DNA of 64,000 nucleotides from Gammaproteobacteria bacterium (GCA_029268385.1 JAQWPG010000011.1:1-64000), one strand, 5' to 3'; numbered from the stretch's first letter, positions 20,709 through 30,293 are shown. Notes: generated from the sequence alone by a model not told the origin. A program made the numbers and translations.

Positions 20709-21998
20709 ATGTTTAATAATAAATATATATATTCTTTTGCGTTACTAATTTTACTTCCATTTTTATTAATTTACATTATTTTTATAAGTATAAAAAAAGA
20801 TGATTTTAATTTTATAAAAAATCGGCTGGGCATACTTAATAAAATAAATAATACTAATAATATATGCATACATTGTACTTCATTAGGAGAAGTAAATGGC
20901 GCAAAAGAATTAATTAAAGAAATTATAAAAAATAATAATGTTTTAATATCTACTAATACTAATTCAGGAAAGATCCGCGCGTGTGAATTATTTCCTGATT
21001 TAGACGTTGTATATTTTCCTTTAGACTATAAATTTATAGTTTCTAATTGGTTAAAATCATTGAAAATTAAAAGTATGATCGTATATGAGACAGAAATTTG
21101 GCCAAACTTTTATAAAATTTGTGGATATGAAAATATTAAATTATGTATAGTTAATGCAAGAATACAAAAAAACTTACATAAAAAAAAATTTGTAAAAAAA
21201 ATTTACGCGGAGGCTTTAGAAAACTGTCAATTTATTTTGTGTAAGTCTAATTATGAGAAAAAAAAGTATTTAAAATTAGGAATAAATGAAAAAAATATAT
21301 TTTCTATAGGTAATCTTAAATATGCATATAAGCCGCAAGTAATAAAAGAGGAAGATCAAAAGAGAAAAAGTACGGAGTTTTCAAATACTAAGAATTTTTT
21401 CTTAATGGCATCAACACATGATCCTGACGAAAAAAACTTTCTTCAAGCAATACAGGAATTATTAATTAATGAAATCAGTGTTGTCATTGCCCCAAGACAT
21501 ATCGAAAGGTCAAAAAAAATCGCAAACATGTTTAGGGATATTGGAATTAGCGTGCATTTTCTATCTAACGCTAGTAAAAATTATGTATTAGGTGAGTGGA
21601 GTATCAACGCAGTCTTAATTATTGATACCTTTGGAGACCTATCGAAGTTTTATTCAAATGCAAGATACGTTTATGTTGGAGGTGGTTATTCAAGAAGAGG
21701 GGTGCAAAATATCATTGAGCCTTCAATATATGGTAAGCCAATCTTAGTAGGACCAAATATTGATAATTTTTACGAAGAGATTATGAGTCTAAAAGAACAA
21801 GATGGTATAACTGTTATAGAAGATGTGGCAAGTATTTCGACTAAAGAAAGTATAGTTAAGCATATAAGAGAATTTCGTAATTTAAATGATGAGACTCTAA
21901 TTAAAAGGGGTGATGTAGCCAAAGAGCATAGTTTGAAATTCAAAAATATTGTTGAGAAGTATGTTGAATTTCTCAAGCAAAAAAAAGTTATTAGTTAA
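20709..21998 (+). CDS. waaA: 3-deoxy-D-manno-octulosonic acid (Kdo) transferase
   Basis: Glycosyltransferase that adds Kdo to the lipid A precursor. An N-terminal membrane anchor (about residues 5-26) is followed by TSLGEVNGAKELI, the acceptor-side motif, then YETEIWPNF, GNLKYAYKP and the nucleotide-binding GGGYSRRGVQNIIEP. The 429-residue length is normal. It begins immediately after tolC and converges on the Kdo kinase gene with an 8-bp overlap. The neighbouring kinase suggests it may transfer a single Kdo, as in Haemophilus. Confidence 0.94.
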   Translation: MFNNKYIYSFALLILLPFLLIYIIFISIKKDDFNFIKNRLGILNKINNTNNICIHCTSLGEVNGAKELIKEIIKNNNVLISTNTNSGKIRACELFPDLDVVYFPLDYKFIVSNWLKSLKIKSMIVYETEIWPNFYKICGYENIKLCIVNARIQKNLHKKKFVKKIYAEALENCQFILCKSNYEKKKYLKLGINEKNIFSIGNLKYAYKPQVIKEEDQKRKSTEFSNTKNFFLMASTHDPDEKNFLQAIQELLINEISVVIAPRHIERSKKIANMFRDIGISVHFLSNASKNYVLGEWSINAVLIIDTFGDLSKFYSNARYVYVGGGYSRRGVQNIIEPSIYGKPILVGPNIDNFYEEIMSLKEQDGITVIEDVASISTKESIVKHIREFRNLNDETLIKRGDVAKEHSLKFKNIVEKYVEFLKQKKVIS

Positions 21999-22674
21999 AT
22001 TTTTCGATAATTTTTTTCATTTCACTTTTGTAATTATTTAATTTAGAAAGAGATCTTTCTAAACGTATCAAACTTTTCTTAAATAATTTTTTTTTATAAA
22101 AAAAATAAGAATTGTCAAAATCAACTAAATAAAAATTATTCTCCTGATCTATTATAATATTTTTTGAATTTAAATCAGAATGGTAAACATTTTCATTGTA
22201 AAATTTTTCTAAAGTTAATTCTAATGAATTCCATAGATCCAAACTCATTTTTTTGTTCATTATAAAATCATGGAGAGTTCCGTTATTTTGAATTTTACAA
22301 GTTATTAAGCTAGCAGTATAAGTAAATTTATTTTTGATTACTTTAAGAGCCGCAGGTTTTGGAACTGGGAGACCTTTCTTAAATAAAATATACAAAAAAT
22401 TATATTCTTTAACAGATCTTGTTGATGCCATTGAGTCAAATAAATACTTGTCGTGAGAAATTTTTGAAATTAATCCACCGCGAATATAGTTTTTCAGGAT
22501 AAATCTTCTTCCTTCTAATTCAATTTCATAGGTTTTACCTCTACCATTGATTTCAGATTTGATTAGTCCCTCTTTAGTTATATAATCAATACTAAACAAT
22601 TTATCAGTGAAATTATGAAATTCATTAGAATCGTATTGTATATATATATTTTTATTTCTTATAATTTCGTTCAT
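21991..22674 (-). CDS. kdkA: Kdo kinase (LPS kinase family)
   Basis: A 227-residue protein-kinase-like enzyme. The catalytic loop YHSDLNSKNIIID (about residues 161-173) and the metal-binding LVDFDNSYF are visible, and the ATP Lys is likely in RFILKNYIRGG. Members phosphorylate O-4 of Kdo in bacteria that carry only one Kdo residue. It lies between waaA and the heptosyltransferase I gene, which supports Kdo rather than heptose as substrate. Heptose kinase (WaaP) is the alternative. Confidence 0.8.
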   Translation of the reverse strand: MNEIIRNKNIYIQYDSNEFHNFTDKLFSIDYITKEGLIKSEINGRGKTYEIELEGRRFILKNYIRGGLISKISHDKYLFDSMASTRSVKEYNFLYILFKKGLPVPKPAALKVIKNKFTYTASLITCKIQNNGTLHDFIMNKKMSLDLWNSLELTLEKFYNENVYHSDLNSKNIIIDQENNFYLVDFDNSYFFYKKKLFKKSLIRLERSLSKLNNYKSEMKKIIEKFN

Positions 22675-22684
22675 TATTCATTAT

Positions 22685-23749
22685 ATGCAAAATAGTAAAA
22701 AAAAAGTAGATAATATATGTATTTTGCGAACATCATCGCTTGGTGATATTTGTCATATGCTTCCCTTTGTATATACACTTAAGAAAGAATATCCAAAAGC
22801 AAGAATTACTTGGATAATCGGAAAGAGTGAGGCAAATTTTTTAGGAAAAATTGATGGGATTGATTTTATAATATTTGATAAAAGTAAGACGTTCGTATCA
22901 TACATTGAAATTTTTAAGAGATTACGCAAAATTCAATACGATGTGATGTTCCTTATGCAGGTTTCTCTTAGATCAAATGTAATAAGTTTATTAATAAACT
23001 CAAAAATAAAATTAGGATATGACTCAACAAGATCTAGTGATCTCCATACATTTTTTTCCAATAAAAAAATTACTAGCTCCCCGCATGCACATGTTGTAGA
23101 TGTTTTTTTGAGTTTCCTTAAATTTTTAAATATTAAGAAGAGCTGCTTTCTTTATAAATGGTATGTTGAAGAGAAAATTTCTAAAAGACAATTATTTGAT
23201 AAGTTTCCAAATTTAAAAAATAAATATTTTGTTTTAAGCCCATGCTCAAGAAGTGCTAATAGAAATTGGTTAGCAGAAAGATATGCTGAAGTTGCCGATT
23301 ACCTAATAGAAAATTTTGGTTTGGAGTGTGTTATATCTTCGTCACCAAACAAAGATGAAAAAGAATTTGTAAATAATGTTATAGGTCATATGAGAAGAGA
23401 ATCCATTAATGTTTCAGGAGAAACTAACTTAGATGAGCTTTTAACATTAATCAAGCATTCAGAATTATTGATTAGCCCAGATAGTGGTCCAATTCATATA
23501 GCAACATGCGTTGATAAACCCGTTGTTGGACTATATGGCGTTACAAATACCGTAAGAGCTGGCCCTTATAAAACTAAAGAATTATGTGTTGATAAATATA
23601 ATGATGCGTTATTAAAATATGAAGGCTTAAAACCACATGAAGCAAAATGGAGATTTAAAAATAATAATAAAAATGTTATGAGTTTAATTCAGACAGAAGA
23701 AGTAATAAAAAAAATAGATCAATATTTTTCTAAAAGGAGTGTAACTTGA
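22685..23749 (+). CDS. waaC: Lipopolysaccharide heptosyltransferase I
   Basis: Family GT9 enzyme adding the first L,D-heptose to Kdo. The N-terminus ILRTSSLGDICHMLPFVYTL matches WaaC, and the donor-binding C-terminal half contains LISPDSGPIHIATC and GLYGVTNTVRAGPY. The 354-residue length is typical. Its TGA stop overlaps the TTG start of hldD by two bases. It is divergent from the Kdo kinase gene across ten bases. Confidence 0.9.
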   Translation: MQNSKKKVDNICILRTSSLGDICHMLPFVYTLKKEYPKARITWIIGKSEANFLGKIDGIDFIIFDKSKTFVSYIEIFKRLRKIQYDVMFLMQVSLRSNVISLLINSKIKLGYDSTRSSDLHTFFSNKKITSSPHAHVVDVFLSFLKFLNIKKSCFLYKWYVEEKISKRQLFDKFPNLKNKYFVLSPCSRSANRNWLAERYAEVADYLIENFGLECVISSSPNKDEKEFVNNVIGHMRRESINVSGETNLDELLTLIKHSELLISPDSGPIHIATCVDKPVVGLYGVTNTVRAGPYKTKELCVDKYNDALLKYEGLKPHEAKWRFKNNNKNVMSLIQTEEVIKKIDQYFSKRSVT

Positions 23750-24666
23750 TTATTGTAACTGGAGCAGCAGGTTTTATTGGTTTTAACATTGCTAAGAGAT
23801 TAAATTTGATGGGCATAAAAGACTTGATATTACTTGACGATAAAAATAAGTTTTGTAACCCCAAAAAATTCTTAGAATTAGATTATAAAGAATACAGGCA
23901 TTACAAAGATTTAAATAATCTTAAAAATATACAATGTATATTTCATGAGGGAGCATGCTCAGATACCATGGAATATAATAAAGATTATATGATGGGCATC
24001 AATTTTGAATACTCAAAAGAAATTTTTTCAATTGCAAAATTAAATCAAGCAAAGTTTATATATGCATCGAGTGCATCTGTATATGGTTTGAATGAAAACT
24101 CTCAAGAAATATCAGATAATGAGTCACCTTTAAATATTTACGCAGAGTCGAAATTATTATTCGATAAATATATAATGGCTCAGGATTACCCTGCTGTAGG
24201 ACTAAGATACTTTAATGTTTACGGAAAAGGGGAAGAAGATAAAGGCAAGATGGCATCTATGACATATAAGATGAATGAGGAGTATTTGCAGTCAAAAAAA
24301 ATATCACTATTTAAGGGTACCGCTGGATATAGTGATGGAGAACAAAAAAGAGATTTTATTTATATAGATGATGTGGTGTCAATTAATATATTTTTTATGA
24401 ATAAAGATTATCATGATATTTATAATGTTGGTACAGGAAAAGCTGAATCTTTCAATGAAATAGCAAATAATATTTTTCAGTATTATCAAGATAAGGATAG
24501 AAATTTTAATTATATCGAGATGCCTGAATATCTTGTGCCAAAGTATCAAAATTTTACTCAGGCGAATATATTAAAATTAAGAGAGGCTGGATATAGCTAT
24601 GATTTCTTTAGCTTGCAAGAGGGTGTAAAAAATTATTTAAATGATTTAAATACATCTTCGGATTGA
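23746..24666 (+). CDS. hldD: ADP-glyceromanno-heptose 6-epimerase
   Basis: Short-chain dehydrogenase-like epimerase making ADP-L-glycero-D-manno-heptose. The NADP-binding GAAGFIG lies at residues 6-12, followed by YASSASVYG and the catalytic YxxxK in YAESKLLFDKY. Length 306. Translation begins at a TTG codon with AAAGGAG six to seven bases upstream. The 3-prime end overlaps the convergent waaF gene by 34 bases. Confidence 0.94.
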   Translation: MIIVTGAAGFIGFNIAKRLNLMGIKDLILLDDKNKFCNPKKFLELDYKEYRHYKDLNNLKNIQCIFHEGACSDTMEYNKDYMMGINFEYSKEIFSIAKLNQAKFIYASSASVYGLNENSQEISDNESPLNIYAESKLLFDKYIMAQDYPAVGLRYFNVYGKGEEDKGKMASMTYKMNEEYLQSKKISLFKGTAGYSDGEQKRDFIYIDDVVSINIFFMNKDYHDIYNVGTGKAESFNEIANNIFQYYQDKDRNFNYIEMPEYLVPKYQNFTQANILKLREAGYSYDFFSLQEGVKNYLNDLNTSSD

Positions 24667-25625
24667 ATTTCAGCTAAACAATTGTAGTGCCCATACTTGC
24701 ACTTTTTTTGAAAACATGGGCTGCATGAAATTCTCGTGTAATGAATTTTCTTATTACTTGTGAGGGGAGGTGTTAAGTCTGGTGATGTTGATCCATAAAT
24801 AGAAATTGATTTAGTATTAGTGGCAGCGGCAAGGTGCATTAACCCTGAATCGTTGGAAACGCAGAATTCAGACAAATGCATTAAATCAATTGCGTCTTCG
24901 ATAGAAGTTTTCCCGCATAAATTAATCATATTTTTATTAGTGATAATATGTTCACCGATATCTTTCTCTTTATCGGTTCCAAGTATTAAAATAAAAAAAT
25001 CTTTATTAAGTTTTTTACCAAGCTCTACAAATTTATCAACCGGCCACATTTTTGATGGCCCGAAAGCAGCCCCCGGCGCAAAGATAATTATTTTTTTGTC
25101 TTTTTTAATATTATATTTTTTCGTTAATTTATTAATATTTTCAAGATTTGAGTTTAATGAAGGGTAAAATTTTTCATTTAATTCTTGATCGGAATTTGAA
25201 AACATCGACATATATCTATAAGCAGTCTTTCGTCTATCATTTTTTGAGAAGGTTTTAATGTTGTTAATTAAAAAATATCTTGATTCACCTAACTCTCCAG
25301 TTCTTATTGGTATTCTTGCAAAATATGGAACAAGAGCAGATTTTATAGATCTTGATAGAATTATACTCTGACTATATGACGAGGCTTTAATTTCTTTTGC
25401 AAGTTTGAGCCTTTTAAATAAGCCAAATTCTCTATGTTTGCAATTCAAAACAATTGCTTTATTTATTTCTGGCATTCTTGTAACAACACCCTTCATGCAA
25501 GAATCAATCAATATATCTATTAAAGTATCTGGATTATCAAACTTTATTCTTTTTAAAAGTGCTTGAGACATCACAATATCGCCAAGCCAATTTTGTGGGA
25601 TGATGAGTAATTTTTCTTTAGACAT
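24633..25625 (-). CDS. waaF: Lipopolysaccharide heptosyltransferase II
   Basis: GT9 enzyme that adds the second heptose to the inner core. It starts with LIIPQNWLGDIVMSQALLKR and carries the donor-binding NDSGLMHLAAATNTKSISIY and GSTSPDLTPPL, the WaaF-specific form. Cysteine-rich CSPCFQKKCKYGH near the end is also usual for WaaF. The 330-residue length fits. It is five bases after hldE on the same strand. Confidence 0.93.
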   Translation of the reverse strand: MSKEKLLIIPQNWLGDIVMSQALLKRIKFDNPDTLIDILIDSCMKGVVTRMPEINKAIVLNCKHREFGLFKRLKLAKEIKASSYSQSIILSRSIKSALVPYFARIPIRTGELGESRYFLINNIKTFSKNDRRKTAYRYMSMFSNSDQELNEKFYPSLNSNLENINKLTKKYNIKKDKKIIIFAPGAAFGPSKMWPVDKFVELGKKLNKDFFILILGTDKEKDIGEHIITNKNMINLCGKTSIEDAIDLMHLSEFCVSNDSGLMHLAAATNTKSISIYGSTSPDLTPPLTSNKKIHYTRISCSPCFQKKCKYGHYNCLAEIQSEDVFKSFK

Positions 25626-25630
25626 AGAAT

Positions 25631-27127
25631 TTAATCAAATGATTTTACTATTTTTTTAATAATATTTGATGAAGAGAATCCTTTGACAAAAGGAATAATT
25701 TTTACTTTTCCTTTATTTTTTTTAATAAAATCACTTCCAATAATTTCATTTTCTTTATAGTCACCACCTTTTATTAAAATATCAGGTTTTATTTTTTTTA
25801 TAAGTTTAATTGGCGTTTGCTCGCTAAATTCTACAATAAATGCTTCATCAAGTGTTGCGCGTCTAAGCATTTCCATTCTATCTTTAATATTATTAATTGG
25901 TCTTTTATTTCCTTTAAGTTTTTTTACTGAAGTATCATTATTTACCCCAATAAATAAAATATCTGCAGCTTTTCTTGATTCGTCCAAATATTTGGTGTGA
26001 CCTCGATGAAGCAAATCAAAGCAACCATTTGTAAACGCAATGCTAAGACCAAGATTATTTATTAGCTCAATAATTCTTTTTAATTCATTATCATTTTTTA
26101 TGATTTTATTGCATTCATATAATTCATCAATATTTTTAAAGAATTCTTCCTCATGATTTATAGAAACATCTTTGTATACTTTATTGGAGAGTTCTTCTGC
26201 GCTGATAGAATGAGCCCCTAATTTTTTAATCACTTCGCCTGCAGCTATATTCGCTACTACAGCGGCAAAATACATATCATCATCATCTTTATATGAAAGG
26301 TATGTTGCGCATAAAACTGCTATTACAGTATCGCCTGCACCAGTAACGTCATACACTTCTTTTGCAGAAGTAGCTTTTATATGAAATGATTTTTTATTTT
26401 TTCTTACGAGAATCATTCCATCAGACCCAAGTGTTACAAGTATTGAATTTATATTTAATGTTTTTGATAGTAACTTAGCTTTAGAAATTATGTCTTTATG
26501 ATTTTTACAATACCCAACTATATTTTCAAACTCTTTTAGATTCGGTGTTATTGCAAAGGCGTTTTTATAAGAGCTAAAATTATCTCCTTTTGGGTCAATG
26601 AACACAGGTTTTTTAAATTTATTTGCAATTTTTATTAATGACGAAATATTTTTAAGTGAGCCTTTGCTATAATCTGAAAAAATTACAGCATCAGAGTTTT
26701 TTATTAATTTTTCTAAGCCGCTAAAAAAGGTTTTTTTATCCTCAAGATTATTACTTGATTCATCATCAATTCTCATAAGCTGCTGATTTTGACTTAAAAT
26801 TCTTGTTTTAGTTGTGGTCTTAAAAGTTTTGTCTGAAGGTGAAGTAAGATTAATTTTTAAAGATTTTAGAAGACTTCTTAATATTTTCCCATTATTATCT
26901 ATGCCAATTTTTGTAACTAGACTCGTGTCATGCCCAAGAGATTTCACATTAGCAGCTACGTTAGCAGCTCCGCCAGGTTTTAGTATTTCTTTTTCAATTT
27001 TTAAAACGGGAACTGGAGCTTCTGGTGATATTCTATTAGTGCTTCCAAATGAGTATTTATCAAGCATAGCATCACCAATAACTAAAATTTTTGATTTATT
27101 AAATAGACTCATTTTTTTCATATCCAT
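25631..27127 (-). CDS. hldE: Bifunctional heptose 7-phosphate kinase / heptose 1-phosphate adenylyltransferase
   Basis: Two-domain enzyme of ADP-heptose synthesis. The N-terminal ribokinase-like domain (about 1-320) begins VIGDAMLDKYSFGSTNRISP and has the catalytic DVTGAGDTV. The C-terminal nucleotidyltransferase domain (about 345-498) has FTNGCFDLLHRGHTKYL and IGVNND. Total 498 residues, as in E. coli RfaE. The start overlaps the 3-prime end of the upstream glycosyltransferase gene by 29 bases; further in-frame ATGs follow at 27121 and 27112, so the exact start is uncertain. Confidence 0.95.
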   Translation of the reverse strand: MDMKKMSLFNKSKILVIGDAMLDKYSFGSTNRISPEAPVPVLKIEKEILKPGGAANVAANVKSLGHDTSLVTKIGIDNNGKILRSLLKSLKINLTSPSDKTFKTTTKTRILSQNQQLMRIDDESSNNLEDKKTFFSGLEKLIKNSDAVIFSDYSKGSLKNISSLIKIANKFKKPVFIDPKGDNFSSYKNAFAITPNLKEFENIVGYCKNHKDIISKAKLLSKTLNINSILVTLGSDGMILVRKNKKSFHIKATSAKEVYDVTGAGDTVIAVLCATYLSYKDDDDMYFAAVVANIAAGEVIKKLGAHSISAEELSNKVYKDVSINHEEEFFKNIDELYECNKIIKNDNELKRIIELINNLGLSIAFTNGCFDLLHRGHTKYLDESRKAADILFIGVNNDTSVKKLKGNKRPINNIKDRMEMLRRATLDEAFIVEFSEQTPIKLIKKIKPDILIKGGDYKENEIIGSDFIKKNKGKVKIIPFVKGFSSSNIIKKIVKSFD

Positions 27128-27908
27128 TATTTATATACGTTTTATTTTTAAGAATGGCCTCATTAAGTAGTTTATCATTCCTGGAAAAGTTTTCTCTACT
27201 ATTAATTTTATGATATAAGTGCATCAGTCCTGTTGAGAATATAGCTTCCTTCCTATATATTTTACTATTTATAAGTCTAACAACTAGATCAGAATCTTCT
27301 CTTCCCCACCCAACATAAGATTCATCGTGTCCATTTATAAGTAAATAATCATTTTTCCATACGCCAAGATTACAAGTTTTTGCACCTTCCCACTTTTTCA
27401 TTTTATATTTTCTAAATGGATAATTGCTAATTCTAAAAAGTGGTAGTAATCTATTTATATCTTTTTTTAATCTTAAATAAATAAACTTAATAATGCTGAT
27501 CTGATTTATATTTCCTTCATTTGTAAGAATTTCTTTAGAAAAAGAATATGAGAGCATAATTCTATTACCCCTTGAAAAAAAACCTTGCTCAGAAATCTCC
27601 CTATGGTTTTTTATAAAATCATCAAAAGCTATGCAATCTCCATCAATAAAAATTAAATAATCCCCTGAGCTAATTTTTACAGCTTCATTTCTTATTTTTG
27701 CAGCCCGAAACCCATCATCTTTATGCCATGCATGGGAGATATTTAATTTATTACTATATTGATTTATTAGTTCTTTTGTTTCTTTTGTGGAGCCATCATC
27801 AGCAACAATAATTTCAAAATTTTTATCTTTTTGATAAAGAAATGAATTTAAACATTGTTTTAGAAAACTTGGTGTATTATATGTTGTAATAATTACTGAA
27901 ATTAACAT
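27099..27908 (-). CDS. Family 2 glycosyltransferase, probably LPS core
   Basis: A 269-residue GT-A enzyme starting LISVIITTYNTPSFLKQCLN with the nucleotide-sugar DDGST and the metal-binding DGDC (IFIDGDCIAF). The C-terminal GHDESYVGWGREDSDLVVRL resembles the galactosyltransferase C-terminal domain. It lies in the heptose/Kdo locus, so it probably extends the inner core. Sugar and linkage cannot be read from the sequence. It overlaps hldE. Confidence 0.85.
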   Translation of the reverse strand: MLISVIITTYNTPSFLKQCLNSFLYQKDKNFEIIVADDGSTKETKELINQYSNKLNISHAWHKDDGFRAAKIRNEAVKISSGDYLIFIDGDCIAFDDFIKNHREISEQGFFSRGNRIMLSYSFSKEILTNEGNINQISIIKFIYLRLKKDINRLLPLFRISNYPFRKYKMKKWEGAKTCNLGVWKNDYLLINGHDESYVGWGREDSDLVVRLINSKIYRKEAIFSTGLMHLYHKINSRENFSRNDKLLNEAILKNKTYINNGYEKNESI

Positions 27909-27939
27909 TATATTTATTCCAAATATTTAGTTATTCAAT

Positions 27940-28134
27940 TTAATCATCTTCTTTCAGCTCGTAAACAGTTGAGCAGTATGGGCATTCAATTTTTTTGTCC
28001 GTTTTTTTTTCAATTGGTAGAAAAATTTTTGGGTGCGAAAGTTTTAAATAGTCTTCCCTTGGGCAAGCTAAAGGCAAGTCTTCTTTATGGATTATTATTG
28101 TGTTTAAAGCTTTCTTTTTTTTATTTAAGGACAT
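27940..28134 (-). CDS. Small CHCC-type zinc-finger protein
   Basis: A 64-residue protein with ACPREDYLKLSHPKIFLPI and IECPYCSTVYEL, giving the Cys-His-Cys-Cys pattern of the zf-CHCC domain also found in the mitochondrial complex I subunit NDUFS6. Bacterial members are widespread near ilvE and LPS genes, and their role is unknown. It starts three bases after ilvE on the same strand, so the two are an operon. Confidence 0.8.
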   Translation of the reverse strand: MSLNKKKKALNTIIIHKEDLPLACPREDYLKLSHPKIFLPIEKKTDKKIECPYCSTVYELKEDD

Positions 28135-28137
28135 GCT

Positions 28138-29061
28138 TCATTTTACAACTGTTAACCAGTTTTTATATTTATCAGATTTGCCATTTACGATATCAAAGAA
28201 TTTTTTTTGTAGTTTCTCAGTTATTGGGCCTCTTGACCCATTTCCTATAGATCTCTCATCTAATTCTCTGATTGGCGTTACTTCTGCTGCAGTTCCGGTG
28301 AAAAATGCTTCGTCTGAAATATAGATTTCATCTCTTGTTATATTTTTAACTTTGATTTCTATTCCTTCATCCTCAGCAATCTTCATTACAGTTCTTCTTG
28401 TTATGCCGTCTAAAGCAGAATTCACTTCTGGCGTGTAGATAGTATTATCATTTACAATAAAAATATTTTCACCACTGCCTTCAGCTACATAACCGTTTAC
28501 ATCAAGAAGAAGAGCCTCATCATATCCACAATTTAGGGCTTCTTGAAGTGCAAGCATAGAATTAATGTAGTTACCATTTGCTTTGGCTTTACACATTGTT
28601 GCATTTACATGATGTCTTGTATAAGAGGATGTTTTAATTCTAATACCATTTTTCAGATTATCATCGCTGAAATATGATCCCCATTCCCATGCTGCAACCA
28701 TTAAATGTTCTTTTAAATTATCAGCTCTTAAACCCATACCTTCTGAACCGTAAAAAACCATAGGTCTTATGTAACCAGATTTTAAATTATTTTTTTCAAC
28801 TACAAGCTTTTGAGCTTCTTCTATCTCTGTTTGAGAAAAAGGTATTTTCATCCCTAATATTTTGGCCGAGTTTATAAGTCTCTTTGTATGATCTCCAAGT
28901 CTAAAAATACTTGTTCCTTTGTCGGTTTTATAGGCTCGCACTCCTTCAAATGCTCCCATACCATAATGAAGAGTGTGAGTTAATACATGAACTTTAGCCT
29001 CTCTCCAAGGAACCAATTCACCATCTAACCATATAAAACCATCTCTATCAGACATTGACAT
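28138..29061 (-). CDS. ilvE: Branched-chain amino acid aminotransferase
   Basis: Fold-type IV PLP enzyme that transaminates the keto acids of Val, Leu and Ile. Conserved parts are WLDGELVPWREAKVHVLTH, HYGMGAFEGVRAY, CKAKANGNYINSMLA and the PLP-phosphate-binding EGSGENIFIV. Length 307 is typical. It is first in its operon, with the zinc-finger gene next. ilvD is 3.8 kb away, but ilvBHC are not in the window. Confidence 0.95.
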   Translation of the reverse strand: MSMSDRDGFIWLDGELVPWREAKVHVLTHTLHYGMGAFEGVRAYKTDKGTSIFRLGDHTKRLINSAKILGMKIPFSQTEIEEAQKLVVEKNNLKSGYIRPMVFYGSEGMGLRADNLKEHLMVAAWEWGSYFSDDNLKNGIRIKTSSYTRHHVNATMCKAKANGNYINSMLALQEALNCGYDEALLLDVNGYVAEGSGENIFIVNDNTIYTPEVNSALDGITRRTVMKIAEDEGIEIKVKNITRDEIYISDEAFFTGTAAEVTPIRELDERSIGNGSRGPITEKLQKKFFDIVNGKSDKYKNWLTVVK

Positions 29062-29105
29062 AATAACTACTCCAAATTATCATCTTAGATTCATTTGCAT
29101 CTGCA

Positions 29106-29124
29106 AATGAGAAATATTATCATT
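29106..29124. promoter_or_regulatory. Candidate Fur box before the iron transporter
   Basis: AATGAGAAATATTATCATT fits the 7-1-7 Fur pattern TGATAAT-N-ATTATCA at 12 of 14 positions, with one half perfect (29116-29122). A further inverted repeat, TCATTTGCA-TC-TGCAAATGA, sits just upstream at 29091-29110. The position about 45 bases before the ferric-iron binding protein gene supports iron regulation. Confidence 0.5.
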
Positions 29125-29168
29125 TATTACTTAATAAACCTAAACTATGTAGATTAAGGAAAATATAT

Positions 29169-30233
29169 ATGCAAAATACACTTTTTTTCATAAATTATAA
29201 AGCTTTGCAGTCAATATTAATATTAATATTTGTATTTGCTCCTGTTAATAGTTTTGGTCACTCTAGCAACGATCATGCTGAAGAAGAAGTTAATGTTTAC
29301 TCAGGTAGAAAAGGCAAATTAATTGAACCAATGTTAAAAAAATTTGAAAATAAGACTGGTATTAAGGTAAACCTAATTACCGCTAAATCTGACGCGTTAA
29401 TAAAACGTATGGAGTCAGAAGGAGAAAGCTCACCTGCAGATTTGTTTGTTACAGTGGATGTTGGAAGACTTGATCGAGCAAAGAGAATGGGCTTGCTTCA
29501 GAAAATAAATAGCTTTTCTATAGTAAATAAATTACCGCAAAATTATATAGATAAAGATCGAGAATGGGTAGGTATATCAAAAAGAATTAGGACAGTAGTA
29601 ATTTCAAAAAAAATGAAGGATAAAAATAATCTAAAAAATTTTGAGGATTTATCAAAAGATCAGTGGGCTGGAAGAATATGCGTAAGATCTTCTAATAATA
29701 TTTATAACCAGTCACTAGTAGCATCGTTAATTGCAAATCACGGAGAAAAAAAAGCAGAAGTTTTTGTTAAAAAATTAGTTAAAAACTTTGCAAGAAAGCC
29801 CTCAGGAAATGATAGAGCTCAAATTGCAGCGATTGCTAAAGGTGAATGTGACATTGCAATAGTTAACCATTACTATTACATATTAATGCTAAATTCCAAA
29901 GAGTCAGAAAAAAAGAAAGCAGCAAATGAAACTGAGATTATATTTTTAAATCAAGATAATCGAGGAGCGCATGTAAATATTAGCGGTGTTGGCATACCAA
30001 AACACGCTAAAAACTACGAAAATGCAAAACTACTGATTTCGTATATGCTCGATTCTGAGTCACAAGAATGGTATGCAAAAACAAATAATGAATACCCTGT
30101 TATTAAAGATGCCAAAGTTAGTCAGCTATTAAATAGTTGGGGCAGTATTAAGTTAGATGAATCTACATTAAATAAATTAGGAGATTTAAACCCTAATGCT
30201 GTAAAATTAATGGATAGAGTTGGCTGGCAGTAG
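29169..30233 (+). CDS. Ferric-iron ABC transporter substrate-binding protein
   Basis: Periplasmic Fe(III)-binding protein of the FbpA/AfuA/FutA class, 354 residues. A signal peptide runs to about residue 30 (ends VNSFG). After a His/Glu-rich segment (HSSNDHAEEE) the mature domain begins VNVYSGRKGKLIEPML. Iron-coordinating Tyr residues are likely in NHYYYI near residue 237. It is first in a three-gene operon with a permease and an ATPase, behind a Fur-like site. Iron demand is high in a cell making siroheme, cytochromes and many Fe-S proteins. Confidence 0.9.
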   Translation: MQNTLFFINYKALQSILILIFVFAPVNSFGHSSNDHAEEEVNVYSGRKGKLIEPMLKKFENKTGIKVNLITAKSDALIKRMESEGESSPADLFVTVDVGRLDRAKRMGLLQKINSFSIVNKLPQNYIDKDREWVGISKRIRTVVISKKMKDKNNLKNFEDLSKDQWAGRICVRSSNNIYNQSLVASLIANHGEKKAEVFVKKLVKNFARKPSGNDRAQIAAIAKGECDIAIVNHYYYILMLNSKESEKKKAANETEIIFLNQDNRGAHVNISGVGIPKHAKNYENAKLLISYMLDSESQEWYAKTNNEYPVIKDAKVSQLLNSWGSIKLDESTLNKLGDLNPNAVKLMDRVGWQ

Positions 30234-30293
30234 AATAGGGGATAATCAATTTTAAACTTAGAGAAATTAGCATTAATTATTGCATTAATATTT

